Below the pieces are notes generated by a model. It searched no databases. It was not told the DNA's origin and saw only the letters and a list, made by a program, of their open reading frames with translations. The translations under genes and the position numbers were made by a program. From NCBI RefSeq assembly GCF_009769735.1, contig NZ_WSRO01000002.1, forward strand, positions 682,001 to 746,000: a DNA stretch of 64,000 nucleotides. The letters are read 5' to 3'. Source of the stretch: Streptomyces sp. BA2. GTDB taxonomy: Bacteria > Actinomycetota > Actinomycetes > Streptomycetales > Streptomycetaceae. This document shows, piece after piece, positions 41,521 through 50,219 of this stretch; positions within the stretch are counted from its first letter, which is position 1, and each line of letters opens with the position of its first letter.

Positions 41521-42908
41521 CAGGCTGCCACGTCAGGCAGCGGGGGCACCGGAGCGAGCTGCTGTGACATCTGCTTTTCGATGATGCCGTTCAGGCGGCC
41601 CATCGCGTCGCCCTGTGCCGCCGTGGTCTTCCAGCGCTCGACGTCCGTCTGCGTCACGCCGGGGATCTTCTCCCACAGTTCCTGTGGGGGAACCCCGAGC
41701 ATCGTGACGAGCTTGCCGAGAGCATCCACGGTCTGGGCCAGGGAGCGGGCGGAGGTGTCACGCCATACGACCTGCGCGACGGTATCTTCCCAAGCCTTCG
41801 TGTCGCCCGATGCGAGGCCGGACAGGCGCAGTGTCTGCTCCCAGCCTTCGCCGAACAGCGACTCCCTCTCGTCGATCTTCCGGTCGAGTCCGTCGCGCGC
41901 AGCCGCGAGGGCTTCCGCGGACAGGTTCACCATCTGGCCGAGCAGGTGATACGGCGGCACCTGCGACAGGGTCGAGATGTGGCGGATCGTCGCCTCGCGG
42001 CTGTCCAGGTAGCCCTTGAGGTCGGTCTGTCCGAACTCGCCGAACTTGGTGTCGGCGTCTTCAGCGACGAACAGCCCGTCGACGCGGGAGCGGAACGGCT
42101 CGATCGGATTATTCTGCTCGTCGAGCGGCGGGGCCATGCCTGTGACCCAGCGCTGCCGGAAAGCGGCGTACTGCTGCGCCATCAGCAGGTTGAAGGTGGT
42201 CATGTTCAGCTGGTCCTGGGCGTCGATGAGCGGCTCGACCTCGCCGATCACGCCGTCGCCGTCCAGGTCGTCAGAGTTGACGAACCGGACCACCGGGCAG
42301 ACGCCCAGGTTGTGGCGCATCACGCCGTCTTCGTCCAGCGTCAGGTCAGTACTGTCGGCTTTGCCGGACAGCGTGTAGCGGGCCTGCTCGTCGTAGATGC
42401 GCACGACCCGACGGGGGCCTTCTGCCGTGTTCTCGACACGGTCTTCGATCGCATAGAGCGGCCACTCGTCGTTGACGGGATCCGCGTACAGGGCGGTGAG
42501 GCGGCGCGGAGAGAACGGAGTGATGACCGGGACAGGCTTGCCTGGCATCACCACCACGTAGGCGGCCCCGTAGGTCAACGCCGCCCGGTGCACGCCGTGC
42601 TGGCGTGCATCCAGCCGATTGGCTTGCCACACCCGCCACGGGGCTGCGTTGTCGTCCTTGCCCTTGGGCCGGTATCCGTCGACGTACATGTTCTGTGCGA
42701 CCACATTGACGACCAAGGGGAGGATCTTCACCTTGGCGCGCTCGATCAGCCACCGGTACTCGGCCCGCGCGCCCGACGGCACGTACACGCTGGCATGCTT
42801 GCCAGCCATGTAGTCCGCGATCCGCTGCAGGCGGGGCTGTTCGACCTCACGCAGTTTCAGCAGGCGCTTCGCCGTCGCCACCGCCTGATCCTCGCCGATT
42901 ACGGCCAT
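41520..42908 (-). CDS. portal protein
   Basis: 462 residues. VKILPLVVNVVAQNMYVDGY, GAAYVVVMPGKPVPVITPFS, and LSQVPPYHLLGQMVNLSAEA near the C-terminal third match SPP1/HK97-type portal proteins of actinophages. Dodecamers form the DNA entry and exit channel. ATG at 42908 has GGGAGGTGG upstream. It follows TerL as expected. Confidence 0.9.
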   Translation of the reverse strand: MAVIGEDQAVATAKRLLKLREVEQPRLQRIADYMAGKHASVYVPSGARAEYRWLIERAKVKILPLVVNVVAQNMYVDGYRPKGKDDNAAPWRVWQANRLDARQHGVHRAALTYGAAYVVVMPGKPVPVITPFSPRRLTALYADPVNDEWPLYAIEDRVENTAEGPRRVVRIYDEQARYTLSGKADSTDLTLDEDGVMRHNLGVCPVVRFVNSDDLDGDGVIGEVEPLIDAQDQLNMTTFNLLMAQQYAAFRQRWVTGMAPPLDEQNNPIEPFRSRVDGLFVAEDADTKFGEFGQTDLKGYLDSREATIRHISTLSQVPPYHLLGQMVNLSAEALAAARDGLDRKIDERESLFGEGWEQTLRLSGLASGDTKAWEDTVAQVVWRDTSARSLAQTVDALGKLVTMLGVPPQELWEKIPGVTQTDVERWKTTAAQGDAMGRLNGIIEKQMSQQLAPVPPLPDVAA

Positions 42909-42928
42909 GCCGCGCCCACCTCCCTGCT

Positions 42929-44578
42929 CTATGCGAATCCGTGCACGCGCCCGGTGCGCTGCCTCTTCTTCTGCCGCTTCGCCCAGTCCGGGGAAGCCGA
43001 CAGGGCGCGGCGCGCCATGTCCGCCAGCTGCATCCCCGCGAAACCGTCGACCTTCTTCGGGGACTCCCGCGACTCCTTGCCGAAGGACACGCCCCACTTG
43101 TTCGGCCGGCGCCGGGCGTTGCCCACGTGCCGGTTCAGGATCGGATGGTCGGTGTGCGGCAGCTTGCCGTCCTCGATGGCCCGCACCAGCGCCTCAGTGG
43201 CCAGGGTCAGCTCCTGCTGACGGCCGCGCATGTCCCAGCCGACCGCGGCCTTCGGGGAGGCCCGCACGACGAGTTCATCCCGGTAGGTGTCCGTCCATTC
43301 GTCGATGTAGGACTCCCACAGCTTGACGTCCGCGAAGAACGCCCGGACCTGCCACTGCCCGAAAGCGTGGGCCACCAGGTCGCTTACCTGCTTCCGGTCG
43401 ACTTCCCAGCCCTTGGCCTGCGGCCCGTCAGGGCGCTCCCAGATCCCGACCGGCTGCACGAGCCGATCCGAAACCCGCATGGCGATCAAGGCGGTTGCGT
43501 CATCCGTCTTGCCGCCGTCGAACCCGAGGACGACATCGTCGCCAGGCTCCAGGCGCATCGGCGACGCATTCTGCGACCAGGCCGCCGGATCGAGCAGCGC
43601 ATCCTCCGCGGCGACCGGCTGGTTCAGCCAGTAGCGTCGCGAGTCCGACGGGGCGGACTGCGGATCCCAGATCTCGGCGATGATGCCGTCCAGGTCCATC
43701 CACGAGGCGGCCGGGCCGTAGGCCTCCTTCAGCCCGGCCAGCAGCGCGTCACGGTCGGCCAGGTCCGTTCCGTCCCTGGCCTGCCGGTGATCGAAAAGCA
43801 GGCCTGCAGCATCCGCGTCGCGGACCCGGCCCTCTTTGATCGCCTTGAAGTAGGTGTGTGTGGCCTCGGCTACAGAGTCCTGGCCCGGCTCGTACATCGT
43901 CGACGTCTCCAGGCACCACGGCTCGGCCTCCTTGCGCTTGCGCAGGTTGCGCCGGACCGTGCCGTGCATGCGCCGAAGCTCCGGCTGCACGTACAGGTGC
44001 GTTTCGTCGAAGACCGCGAAGGTCTCCTTGCCGCCGTCCTTCGCCGCGGACGACGCCGTCGACGGGGTGATCTCGCCGCGCTGGTGGTGCAGAACGATCC
44101 GGCTCGACGACTGCGCCGACTTGCCGATGTCGATGCCCGGGAAATCGTCCCCGTAATGCTCGACCACGTACTCGAGCATCGTCGACACGTTGTCGTAGGT
44201 GTTCCCGGACTGCCCCTCCTCGGTGGCCAGACAGCGAATGAACGGCGACTTCACCGACCTGCCCACCGGCTCACCGGCTGCGTCCCATCCGTCGAAGCGC
44301 ACCGGGAACAGAGCCTCGGCGCAGACGAGCATTCCGGCGATCTCTGACTTCGCGCGCCCCTTGGCCCGCGAGAGGAACGCCCGCCGGTACATGCGGCGCC
44401 CCGTCTCCGGGTTCAGACGATAGGCCTTGACGATGAACGCGTAGAACTCATCGTCCAGCTCGATCGGCTCGCCGACAACGTCGCCAGGACCGTGACAGAG
44501 GTACTCCTCGACGTGCTCGACGATCTGGTGGCCAAGGGACGGAAACTCGCCTTCGTATGACGGCCCCCTCCAAGGCAT
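42929..44578 (-). CDS. terL: terminase large subunit
   Basis: 549 residues. ATPase part: degenerate Walker A (SRAKGRAKSE), Walker B with catalytic acids FAVFDETH, a DIGKSAQSSSRIVL strand; nuclease part: GFDGGKTDDATAL (first Asp) and a C-terminal DHPILNRHVGNARRRPNKWG. It drives ATP-dependent DNA packaging and cuts genome ends. ATG at 44578. Confidence 0.93.
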   Translation of the reverse strand: MPWRGPSYEGEFPSLGHQIVEHVEEYLCHGPGDVVGEPIELDDEFYAFIVKAYRLNPETGRRMYRRAFLSRAKGRAKSEIAGMLVCAEALFPVRFDGWDAAGEPVGRSVKSPFIRCLATEEGQSGNTYDNVSTMLEYVVEHYGDDFPGIDIGKSAQSSSRIVLHHQRGEITPSTASSAAKDGGKETFAVFDETHLYVQPELRRMHGTVRRNLRKRKEAEPWCLETSTMYEPGQDSVAEATHTYFKAIKEGRVRDADAAGLLFDHRQARDGTDLADRDALLAGLKEAYGPAASWMDLDGIIAEIWDPQSAPSDSRRYWLNQPVAAEDALLDPAAWSQNASPMRLEPGDDVVLGFDGGKTDDATALIAMRVSDRLVQPVGIWERPDGPQAKGWEVDRKQVSDLVAHAFGQWQVRAFFADVKLWESYIDEWTDTYRDELVVRASPKAAVGWDMRGRQQELTLATEALVRAIEDGKLPHTDHPILNRHVGNARRRPNKWGVSFGKESRESPKKVDGFAGMQLADMARRALSASPDWAKRQKKRQRTGRVHGFA

Positions 44579-44587
44579 GGGGACCCC

Positions 44588-45046
44588 CTAGCCGACGTCC
44601 TCGCTGACGATCCGCAGGTTCTTACGCCGGCTCAAGGTCGACCGCGGCGTCTCGGAAGGCGCCTGCCTGTCCCCCGGGGTTTCGATCTTCAGCTTTAGGC
44701 GCATCCGGTCCTCCGGGGTTGCCCCGTACTTCGCGGCCCGCAGACGCACCTCGGATGCGAATTCCCAGCGGCCCTTGGTCCACATCACGTGATGCAGCAG
44801 GGCCGTATCGAGGAGAAAGTCCCAGTCGGTGTCGATGAAGACCTGCGCCTGGGCCGAGCGCCGCCAAGTCTCCCACCACTGCACCGTCCGCGGATGCCAC
44901 GACTCCTGATCGGGCAGTACGCCCTCGGGCAGCTCCGGCCCACGGACCTCATCGTCGTCCTCGACCCGGTTCAGCTCAGCGTCCCGCGCCTTCGAGTCTC
45001 GGGCCCGCGACCGAGTCGCCTTCGGGGCCATACCTCGACCAGCCAT
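44588..45046 (-). CDS. terS: terminase small subunit
   Basis: 152 residues. Basic N terminus (MAPKATRSRARDSKARDAEL), then WHPRTVQWWETWRRSAQAQV and LLDTALLHHVMWTKGRWEF, typical of actinophage small terminases that recognise the packaging site. ATG at 45046 is chosen because TGAGGGGG lies 8 bases upstream; GTG at 45055 is possible. Confidence 0.82.
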   Translation of the reverse strand: MAGRGMAPKATRSRARDSKARDAELNRVEDDDEVRGPELPEGVLPDQESWHPRTVQWWETWRRSAQAQVFIDTDWDFLLDTALLHHVMWTKGRWEFASEVRLRAAKYGATPEDRMRLKLKIETPGDRQAPSETPRSTLSRRKNLRIVSEDVG

Positions 45047-45059
45047 CAGGGTCACCCCC

Positions 45060-45662
45060 TCACAGCAAGTCGTCGATCACCCGTGTCAGGTCGGCCAGCG
45101 TAGACGGTGCGCTTTCGAACGGCTCGCGGGTCACGGTGATGTAGCGGCCACGGTCGTATACCTCAACGGCAGACTCTCCACGCCGGATCCGACGCCCCTG
45201 CCCGACAGTTCCCAAGCCCCAGATGTGCAGGCCGGTGCCGGACGGGGAGATTTCGATGTACGTCGGCGGCAGCCTGTCGACGATCCTGCGGGCCCACGTC
45301 CGCAACTCGCCTTCCAGCAGTGCGTGGTCGAGGTCGATACACACGAGGCGGTCCATCGCGCTCAAGACGAATCCGGTGCCCGCTCCGGCCGTCGAGCGGT
45401 TGACCGCGCTGTAGCTTGCCCACGTCTCGGGGTCGGTCGACGAAGCTGGCCGGACCTTTGGGCCGACCACGGACAGGGGGACTTTGCTTTCCGTCCGCCG
45501 CACCCACTGGCGCCTGCGCGTCATCGCCGACGGCACCGGATCGGCCTGCCGGCGAGCGGCGCGGTGGGCAGCCATGCGGCAACGGCCTGAGCAGAAGCGC
45601 GCATTGTGAGCATGCCGGGCGCCGAGCCGTTCCGGACACCCCTCGCAGCGCTTCGTCGTCAT
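45060..45662 (-). CDS. primase-polymerase-like N-terminal protein
   Basis: 200 residues. N-terminal zinc motif CEGCPERLGARHAHNARFCS; then ICIDLDHALLEGEL with a DLD acid pair and ISPSGTGLHIWG, which are seen in archaeo-eukaryotic primase (bifunctional prim-pol) N-terminal domains of phage and plasmid replication proteins. It lacks a helicase part. Placed beside the packaging genes rather than the early genes. May be primase-like, or a derived DNA-binding protein; catalytic ability is uncertain. Confidence 0.65.
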   Translation of the reverse strand: MTTKRCEGCPERLGARHAHNARFCSGRCRMAAHRAARRQADPVPSAMTRRRQWVRRTESKVPLSVVGPKVRPASSTDPETWASYSAVNRSTAGAGTGFVLSAMDRLVCIDLDHALLEGELRTWARRIVDRLPPTYIEISPSGTGLHIWGLGTVGQGRRIRRGESAVEVYDRGRYITVTREPFESAPSTLADLTRVIDDLL

Positions 45663-45947
45663 GTATCCAGGATAGCAGGGTGCGTGACGGCAATACATGC
45701 CCTGACCAGCAGAAATGAAGATCTGTGACGCACTCCGACCGTCACGGCCACTCGCAGGTCAGAGACCCGCCGATGACGTAATCGCAGGTCAGAGCTTGAT
45801 CATTAGATCCCCAGAGTCATGCGCACCGCGCCAAGCTAACGTGCCCGATCCGCAGATTGGGATGATCTAGGGGGCATCCCCCAGGGTTCTTGGATGCGTG
45901 ATCAATCCCAGCCCGATCACGGGAGTTGATCTACCGCGTGATCGATG
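45663..45947. other. GATC-rich intergenic region, candidate cos/packaging site
   Basis: No gene seen. TCGCAGGTCAGAG occurs at 45752-45764 and 45782-45794, 30 bp apart. From about 45797 GATC occurs ten times before 45970 and further times inside the adjacent HNH gene, in contexts such as GCGTGATC and TTGATC. It lies between the HNH gene and TerS, the usual location of cos in HNH-carrying HK97-like phages. Confidence 0.5.
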
Positions 45948-46259
45948 TCAAGCGATCAGCCCAGGGTGATCCTCGGTCGGCCGGGCTCGGGGCGGCTTCG
46001 CGTGGGCAGCGGCCGAGGCCTCTCGCCCTGTCTTCTGATCATGGTGCCACTGGCACAAGGCCCACAGATTCTGATCACTGTGATCGTCCATGCCCAGTGC
46101 CGCATTGACCTTGTGGTCCACCTGATTGGCCGGCTCACCACACCGACCGCCCGTCGCGACCAGCCACTGACAGGCCCAGCCGTCGCGCTTGAGGATGCGT
46201 GCCCGGATGCGCGCCCAGCCCTTGGGCAGCGGTGCCGACCGTCGACCTTGGCTGCCCAT
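45948..46259 (-). CDS. HNH endonuclease
   Basis: 103 residues: LKRDGWACQWLVATGGRCGE, then VDHKVNAALG and NLWALCQWHHDQKT complete the HNH finger (His, Asn, His plus Cys ligands). Phage HNH proteins of this type cooperate with terminase in cutting cos. ATG overlaps the upstream stop (TGATG). Confidence 0.88.
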   Translation of the reverse strand: MGSQGRRSAPLPKGWARIRARILKRDGWACQWLVATGGRCGEPANQVDHKVNAALGMDDHSDQNLWALCQWHHDQKTGREASAAAHAKPPRARPTEDHPGLIA

Positions 46260-46510
46260 CAGTCGCCGCCCTTGTCGCCGCGGTGCTGGCCGGGCCATTC
46301 GCCTGTGGCTTCGTGGATGACGCGTGCGCAGAAGCCGTCGAGTTGTCGGCCTTGGATGTACTTGCCGAGCTCGGTCTGGCATCGGCGGAATGCTCCTGGC
46401 GTTCCGGGTTGGATCTTCGCTGCGCCTGGTCCGTGGGCCCAGTACTTCAGGAGTCGCTGTGTGGCTGCTGCGCCGGTGGCGCTGGTCTCTTCGGTGGCCA
46501 CGTTACTCAT
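46259..46510 (-). CDS. small phage protein upstream of HNH
   Basis: 83 residues: RLLKYWAHGPGAAKIQPGTP and CARVIHEATGEWPGQHRG. This short family recurs just upstream of HNH genes in Streptomyces and related phages (recalled); function unknown. ATG at 46510 overlaps the previous gene. Confidence 0.72.
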   Translation of the reverse strand: MSNVATEETSATGAAATQRLLKYWAHGPGAAKIQPGTPGAFRRCQTELGKYIQGRQLDGFCARVIHEATGEWPGQHRGDKGGD

Positions 46511-46710
46511 CCTCCTTCGGTGCGGCCCTCCGGGATGTCGTCGATGCGTTGGATGCTGGCGCCTTGTCCGGACGGGATGGCGAGGCAGACGCCGTCGCCG
46601 TCGGAGAGGACGGCCCAGCTGCCCTGGATGGTGAGGGCGAGGTTGTCGTCCTGGATGACGGCGTCGTCCTTGCGCTGCTCGCGTGAGTGGACGATCAGGT
46701 AGGCGGTCAT
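46507..46710 (-). CDS. small phage hypothetical protein
   Basis: 67 residues, MTAYLIVHSREQRKDDAVIQ; a small beta-rich fold (NLALTIQGSWAVLSDGDGVC). Overlaps both neighbours by four bases, so it is cotranscribed and coupled. Confidence 0.6.
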   Translation of the reverse strand: MTAYLIVHSREQRKDDAVIQDDNLALTIQGSWAVLSDGDGVCLAIPSGQGASIQRIDDIPEGRTEGG

Positions 46711-47561
46711 GACGCCGTTGCCCCGTCGGTGTTGTCACCATCGTCAGCACTGGCGATGTATCCGCCGCGCTCGTATGCGGTCGGCCTCGGCTCGCTGCTC
46801 GCCTGCTTCGCCTCGCGGATGGCGACGCCGTAACCGTGCAGGTAGCCGCTGGGGTCTGGGTGCTGGGCGTCCATCACCTCGGGCTGCTCGGGCAGATTAC
46901 GGACGCGCGTGAGTGCCTCGTCATACTCGGCTGCGACTTTGAGGTGTTCGCAGCTGTCGATGTGGGGCGGCCAGCCATCGGTGAGCCATGCGGGTGCGAC
47001 ACCGTGGTCGGTCCAGGAGCAGTGCTTCTGTCCGATCTCGTAGCCGTGACGGGCCCAGCTACGGGCCTCGTCGCGGCCTTGGCGGAGTCCGGCGGCGGCG
47101 TTGCGGATGTCGTCCCAGTCGCGGGTGCGGTCCACGCCGAGGGCGTCGGCGAGTTCGTGCTTCCACTTGGCGAGGCGGTCCATGTCGCGGGCGATGTCGG
47201 TGCGCTCAGCAGCTAGGCGCTGGCCGTCGTTTCTTGGACGGGGTGACGGGGTGCGCTTCGTGCCGCCGCTCATCGCTTCGACGATGCGCATGATGGTCTC
47301 GTTGGTTCCTGCGGCCCAGCTTTCGACGTCGTTCTTGAAGGCTTCGTCGATGGACGGCGGCAGGTCGTTCGCGGGGATGTCGACGGTGCCGGGGAGGCAG
47401 AGGACTTGGCGTGCACCGATCCGGGTGGCGATGTCCTCCGGCCAGTGCGTGATGTCCTCAGCGGTGTCATCGTCGACTTGATCGATGACGAGCAGGAACG
47501 GTGTCTCGCTGACGTCTCCGACGTGGACCATGGGGAGTTCGAGGATCTGGATGCGGGCCAT
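46707..47561 (-). CDS. phage hypothetical protein
   Basis: 284 residues. N-terminal alpha/beta region (QILELPMVHVGDVSETPFLL), a middle coiled-coil (LAAERTDIARDMDRLAKWKH), then HGYEIGQKHCSWTDHGVAP and a Cys/His-containing C-terminal part. Not assigned. Overlaps the next upstream gene (TGATG). Confidence 0.6.
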   Translation of the reverse strand: MARIQILELPMVHVGDVSETPFLLVIDQVDDDTAEDITHWPEDIATRIGARQVLCLPGTVDIPANDLPPSIDEAFKNDVESWAAGTNETIMRIVEAMSGGTKRTPSPRPRNDGQRLAAERTDIARDMDRLAKWKHELADALGVDRTRDWDDIRNAAAGLRQGRDEARSWARHGYEIGQKHCSWTDHGVAPAWLTDGWPPHIDSCEHLKVAAEYDEALTRVRNLPEQPEVMDAQHPDPSGYLHGYGVAIREAKQASSEPRPTAYERGGYIASADDGDNTDGATAS

Positions 47562-47821
47562 CAGGCGTCCACCGCCTCGTAGGTGGCGGCGAAGACGTCG
47601 TCTCGGCAGGGGTAGAACTCGCCCTGGACTCCCTTGAGTATCCAGTCCCCGTACTCGAACTTGACCCACGTGTCGTGCAGGCGGTCGTAGACGGTGAACT
47701 CGCGGTCGACGTCGTTGAGCTTGACGAGGCCGTTCGTGAAGTCGATGAGCATCTGCATGGGCTCGTCTTCAGTCCAGCGGACGGCGTCGATCTCTATGGG
47801 CTTCTTGCGGTAGCGGGCCAT
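47561..47821 (-). CDS. conserved phage protein
   Basis: 86 residues starting MARYRKKPIEIDAVRW and containing FEYGDWILKGVQGEFYPCRD and a terminal ATYEAVDA. This short family is widespread in phages and prophages of many bacteria; its role is unknown. The leader GGAGCCCGCGCC before the ATG is repeated before other genes here. Confidence 0.82.
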   Translation of the reverse strand: MARYRKKPIEIDAVRWTEDEPMQMLIDFTNGLVKLNDVDREFTVYDRLHDTWVKFEYGDWILKGVQGEFYPCRDDVFAATYEAVDA

Positions 47822-47847
47822 GGCGCGGGCTCCTGTGGGGTGGTCGG

Positions 47848-48372
47848 TTACGGCTTCCAGTGCGGTCCGCGTAGCGCTTCGGGTACGTCGCTGGTGGTGA
47901 TGGGCGGGGTTAGGGCGCGGTCGAAGGCATCGCGGAGCATCCCTGCGAAGCCTTCGGGGTGGGGCTCTCGCGCCTCGCGCATCGGCGCCTGCGGCCGGTC
48001 GAGTCCGGCGAGGATCTCGTCCGTCAGTCCGTGCGCGTGGGCGAGGTCGAGGAGTTCGGGGCAGTCGTTGAGGTTGTCGACCCAGGGCAGGCCCCATGTA
48101 GTGTCTTCGTCGCAGCCTTCGCATGCGGCTGCGAACGTACTGTCCGTGGTCCTGGACGGGTCGAGCCTGTGCCGGGCGAGGATGCGGCGGTCCGCCTCGC
48201 AGCGGCGCAGAACTGCGATCGGGGCGTGCAAGTTGATGTGCCGCTCATCTGCCACGGTGTGCTTGTCGACGTATTCAACTTGGGAGAGAACCTGTCCCAG
48301 CGTTTCGTCAGCCGCACGGGCGATGCCCTCGATCTTGTCTACTTGCTGGGTGATCCAGGCGTGGAGATCCAT
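47848..48372 (-). CDS. DUF6221-like phage protein
   Basis: 174 residues: MDLHAWITQQVDKIEGIARA, VLRRCEADRRILARHRLD, a CEGCDED pair and CPELLDLAHAHGLTDEILAG. The order fits an extended DUF6221-like protein and is a distant relative of the gene at 12970. Function unknown. Confidence 0.65.
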   Translation of the reverse strand: MDLHAWITQQVDKIEGIARAADETLGQVLSQVEYVDKHTVADERHINLHAPIAVLRRCEADRRILARHRLDPSRTTDSTFAAACEGCDEDTTWGLPWVDNLNDCPELLDLAHAHGLTDEILAGLDRPQAPMREAREPHPEGFAGMLRDAFDRALTPPITTSDVPEALRGPHWKP

Positions 48373-48383
48373 GGCGCGGGCTC

Positions 48384-48584
48384 CTACGAGTCGGGCCACT
48401 CGACGGTGTACCGGCCAGGCTGTTCGCCGTCTTTCCAGTGGAGTCGAATGACGTGGTCGTTGACGGTGATGTTGTCCTCGGTGTAGCTCGTCACGACCAC
48501 GCCAGTTCGGGCGCTCGCCTCGGTGAGGGCGTCGAGCATGTCGGCGAGCCGCCGTAGATCGGCAGCGGCGAATTCGGCAGCCAT
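48384..48584 (-). CDS. small phage hypothetical protein
   Basis: 66 residues: LRRLADMLDALTEASARTG and ITVNDHVIRLHWKDGEQPG. A helix plus small sheet; recurrent in Streptomyces phages (recalled). Shares the GCCCGCGCC leader with neighbours. Confidence 0.62.
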   Translation of the reverse strand: MAAEFAAADLRRLADMLDALTEASARTGVVVTSYTEDNITVNDHVIRLHWKDGEQPGRYTVEWPDS

Positions 48585-48612
48585 GGGGCGCGGGCCTTCC
48601 GGTGTGGGGTGG

Positions 48613-48795
48613 TCAGTGTTCGTGGATGCGCATGACGAGCACGCCGCTCCAGGTGCTGATGTCGGTGTTGGTGCCGTCGCAGTCCTTGATGAGGCACACC
48701 GGGCGGGCCGTCCGCATGGGCTTCTTACGCGCGCGCTGGCCGATGCCGAGCTCGCGTTCGAGGCGGTCGATCAGGTCGTAGTCGGGTGTGGTCAT
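48613..48795 (-). CDS. small phage hypothetical protein
   Basis: 60 residues, MTTPDYDLIDRLERELGIGQ; basic middle and CLIKDCDGTNTD. Unknown. Overlaps the upstream stop by four bases. Confidence 0.58.
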   Translation of the reverse strand: MTTPDYDLIDRLERELGIGQRARKKPMRTARPVCLIKDCDGTNTDISTWSGVLVMRIHEH

Positions 48796-49100
48796 GGCGC
48801 CGCCTCCATGGCTCCCGTGCCGTCAGGCTGAGGAGCCTCGCTGCTGGCTGGGCGGATGAGTTCGGATGCCCATACGGCGCCTGCGTCGAAGGTGTCGTCC
48901 CGCCCGTCGGGTGCTTCTTCGGTGCGGATCTTCTCGGCCGCTTCATGGAGGACGGCGTCGACGAGTGCGGTGGCTTCTTCGCGAGTCCAGAGGAAGCCGC
49001 CTTCAGCGACGCTCATGCGAGTGACGAGGTCTTCGTAGGCGCTCTCGGGTTCGGGGATGCTCCCGAAGTACCGTCCGAGCAGGTGGGTGGGGTCAGGCAC
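48792..49100 (-). CDS. phage hypothetical protein
   Basis: 102 residues, MPDPTHLLGRYFGSIPEPES, acidic, predicted helical. GGAG precedes the GTG within the repeated GGAGCCCGCGCC leader. Unknown role. Confidence 0.58.
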   Translation of the reverse strand: MPDPTHLLGRYFGSIPEPESAYEDLVTRMSVAEGGFLWTREEATALVDAVLHEAAEKIRTEEAPDGRDDTFDAGAVWASELIRPASSEAPQPDGTGAMEAAP

Positions 49101-49118
49101 GGCGCGGGCTCCGTGGGG

Positions 49119-49379
49119 TTAGGGCAGTTCCATGAGGTGCCAGACGAGATGACCGCCGGGGGCGATGGCGGTGCCGACATGCTCCACGTCGTCGGGGGTG
49201 GGATGGCCGGTGCCGTAGGCGCGGAAGCCGCGTCGGGAGGCGGGCCCGTCGGTGTGGATGGCCCGCAGTTCGACGACGTAGATGTCGCGGCAGTCGACGT
49301 GGACGACGTCGCCGGTGAGGTCGAGGGCGTGCCACTGGTCGTCGACGGGGATCTCGTAGCGGTAGATCGTCCGGCTCAC
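49119..49379 (-). CDS. DUF7352-like phage protein
   Basis: 86 residues: IYRYEIPVDDQWHALDLTGD and YGTGHPTPDDVEHVGTAIAP, GGHLVWHLMELP. Layout fits the DUF7352-type small proteins of actinophages (moderate confidence). GTG at 49379 overlaps the methyltransferase stop (GTGA). Confidence 0.65.
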   Translation of the reverse strand: MSRTIYRYEIPVDDQWHALDLTGDVVHVDCRDIYVVELRAIHTDGPASRRGFRAYGTGHPTPDDVEHVGTAIAPGGHLVWHLMELP

Positions 49380-49915
49380 GTCCGCGTCCACCACCAGACG
49401 CCGAGCGTGTCACCGCGCAGGCTACCCACCTGCCCGCCAAGCCCGGCGAACACCTGGTCCATATCGTCGGCATCCCACTGGTGGAGGTGGGCTTCGTGCA
49501 CATTGCCGTCGACCTCGCCCTGCTCGGACTCGACGATCGGCACGGACACGAGAATGTTCCAGGCGCCAGCGGCGACGATCCGCTCCAGCAACGTGACCGC
49601 GTCCTCGCGCGACAGATGCTCCAGCACATCCCCCAGGACGACGAGGTCCCGGTAGAAGAGGTGGTCTTCGGATTCGCGGACGTCTTCGACGTGGATCTCG
49701 TCGTACATCTTCCGCGTCTTCGTGGACTTCAGCTTGTACTTGGCGATGTACGGCTTGTGGATCTCGACGGCCGTCCACCACACGCCTTCATGGGCGGCCC
49801 GGAACAGGCGCGCGTAGGTGCCTTCGCCGGGCCCGACGTCGGTGACCGTGTTCGGCAGGTGGTGGCGGAATCGTTCGAGGGACCAGTCCTTGCCCTCGGC
49901 GTCACTGGTGGGCAT
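49376..49915 (-). CDS. class I SAM-dependent methyltransferase
   Basis: 179 residues. Motif I VTDVGPGEGTYARLF, acidic end of beta2 (VEIHKPYIAK), and LVVLGDVLEHLSREDAVTLL (motif IV with following helix), the pattern of Rossmann methyltransferases. Ends GDTLGVWWWTRT. The substrate is unknown; it lies between fibre genes and small genes and could modify a sugar, a virion protein or a small molecule. ATG at 49915. Confidence 0.8.
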   Translation of the reverse strand: MPTSDAEGKDWSLERFRHHLPNTVTDVGPGEGTYARLFRAAHEGVWWTAVEIHKPYIAKYKLKSTKTRKMYDEIHVEDVRESEDHLFYRDLVVLGDVLEHLSREDAVTLLERIVAAGAWNILVSVPIVESEQGEVDGNVHEAHLHQWDADDMDQVFAGLGGQVGSLRGDTLGVWWWTRT

Positions 49916-49925
49916 GACGGTCTCC

Positions 49926-50219
49926 TCAGTAGACGGTGAGCGTGCCGGTGCGGTGGATCGGGGTTTCGGAACCGCCCGCAAACTTGACCCACACCTTGTA
50001 GTCGGCCGGTTCAAGGGTGGTCACACCCCCGTTGGGGCCGATGAGGATCCGGCCGTGCGGGGCGAGCCATTCGCCGGTCAGCCAGTCGCCGGGTTCTGGG
50101 CTGACGTCGGTGGCGAGGAACGCGAATTGCGGCGGCACAGCCGGGTTGATGCTGGCTCCGCCCGCTTTGGCGACGACGGTGACCTTGACGTATTCGGTGG
50201 AGATGGCGGCTAGATCCAC
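49926..50219 (-). CDS. fibre partner protein (copy 2)
   Basis: 97 residues: STEYVKVTVVAKAGGASINP and GRILIGPNGGVTTLEPADYK, VWVKFAGGSETPI. Clear paralogue of the 95-residue protein at 51470 and likewise directly downstream of a fibre gene. GTG at 50219 overlaps the fibre stop. Possibly a fibre chaperone or neck piece. Confidence 0.65.
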   Translation of the reverse strand: MDLAAISTEYVKVTVVAKAGGASINPAVPPQFAFLATDVSPEPGDWLTGEWLAPHGRILIGPNGGVTTLEPADYKVWVKFAGGSETPIHRTGTLTVY

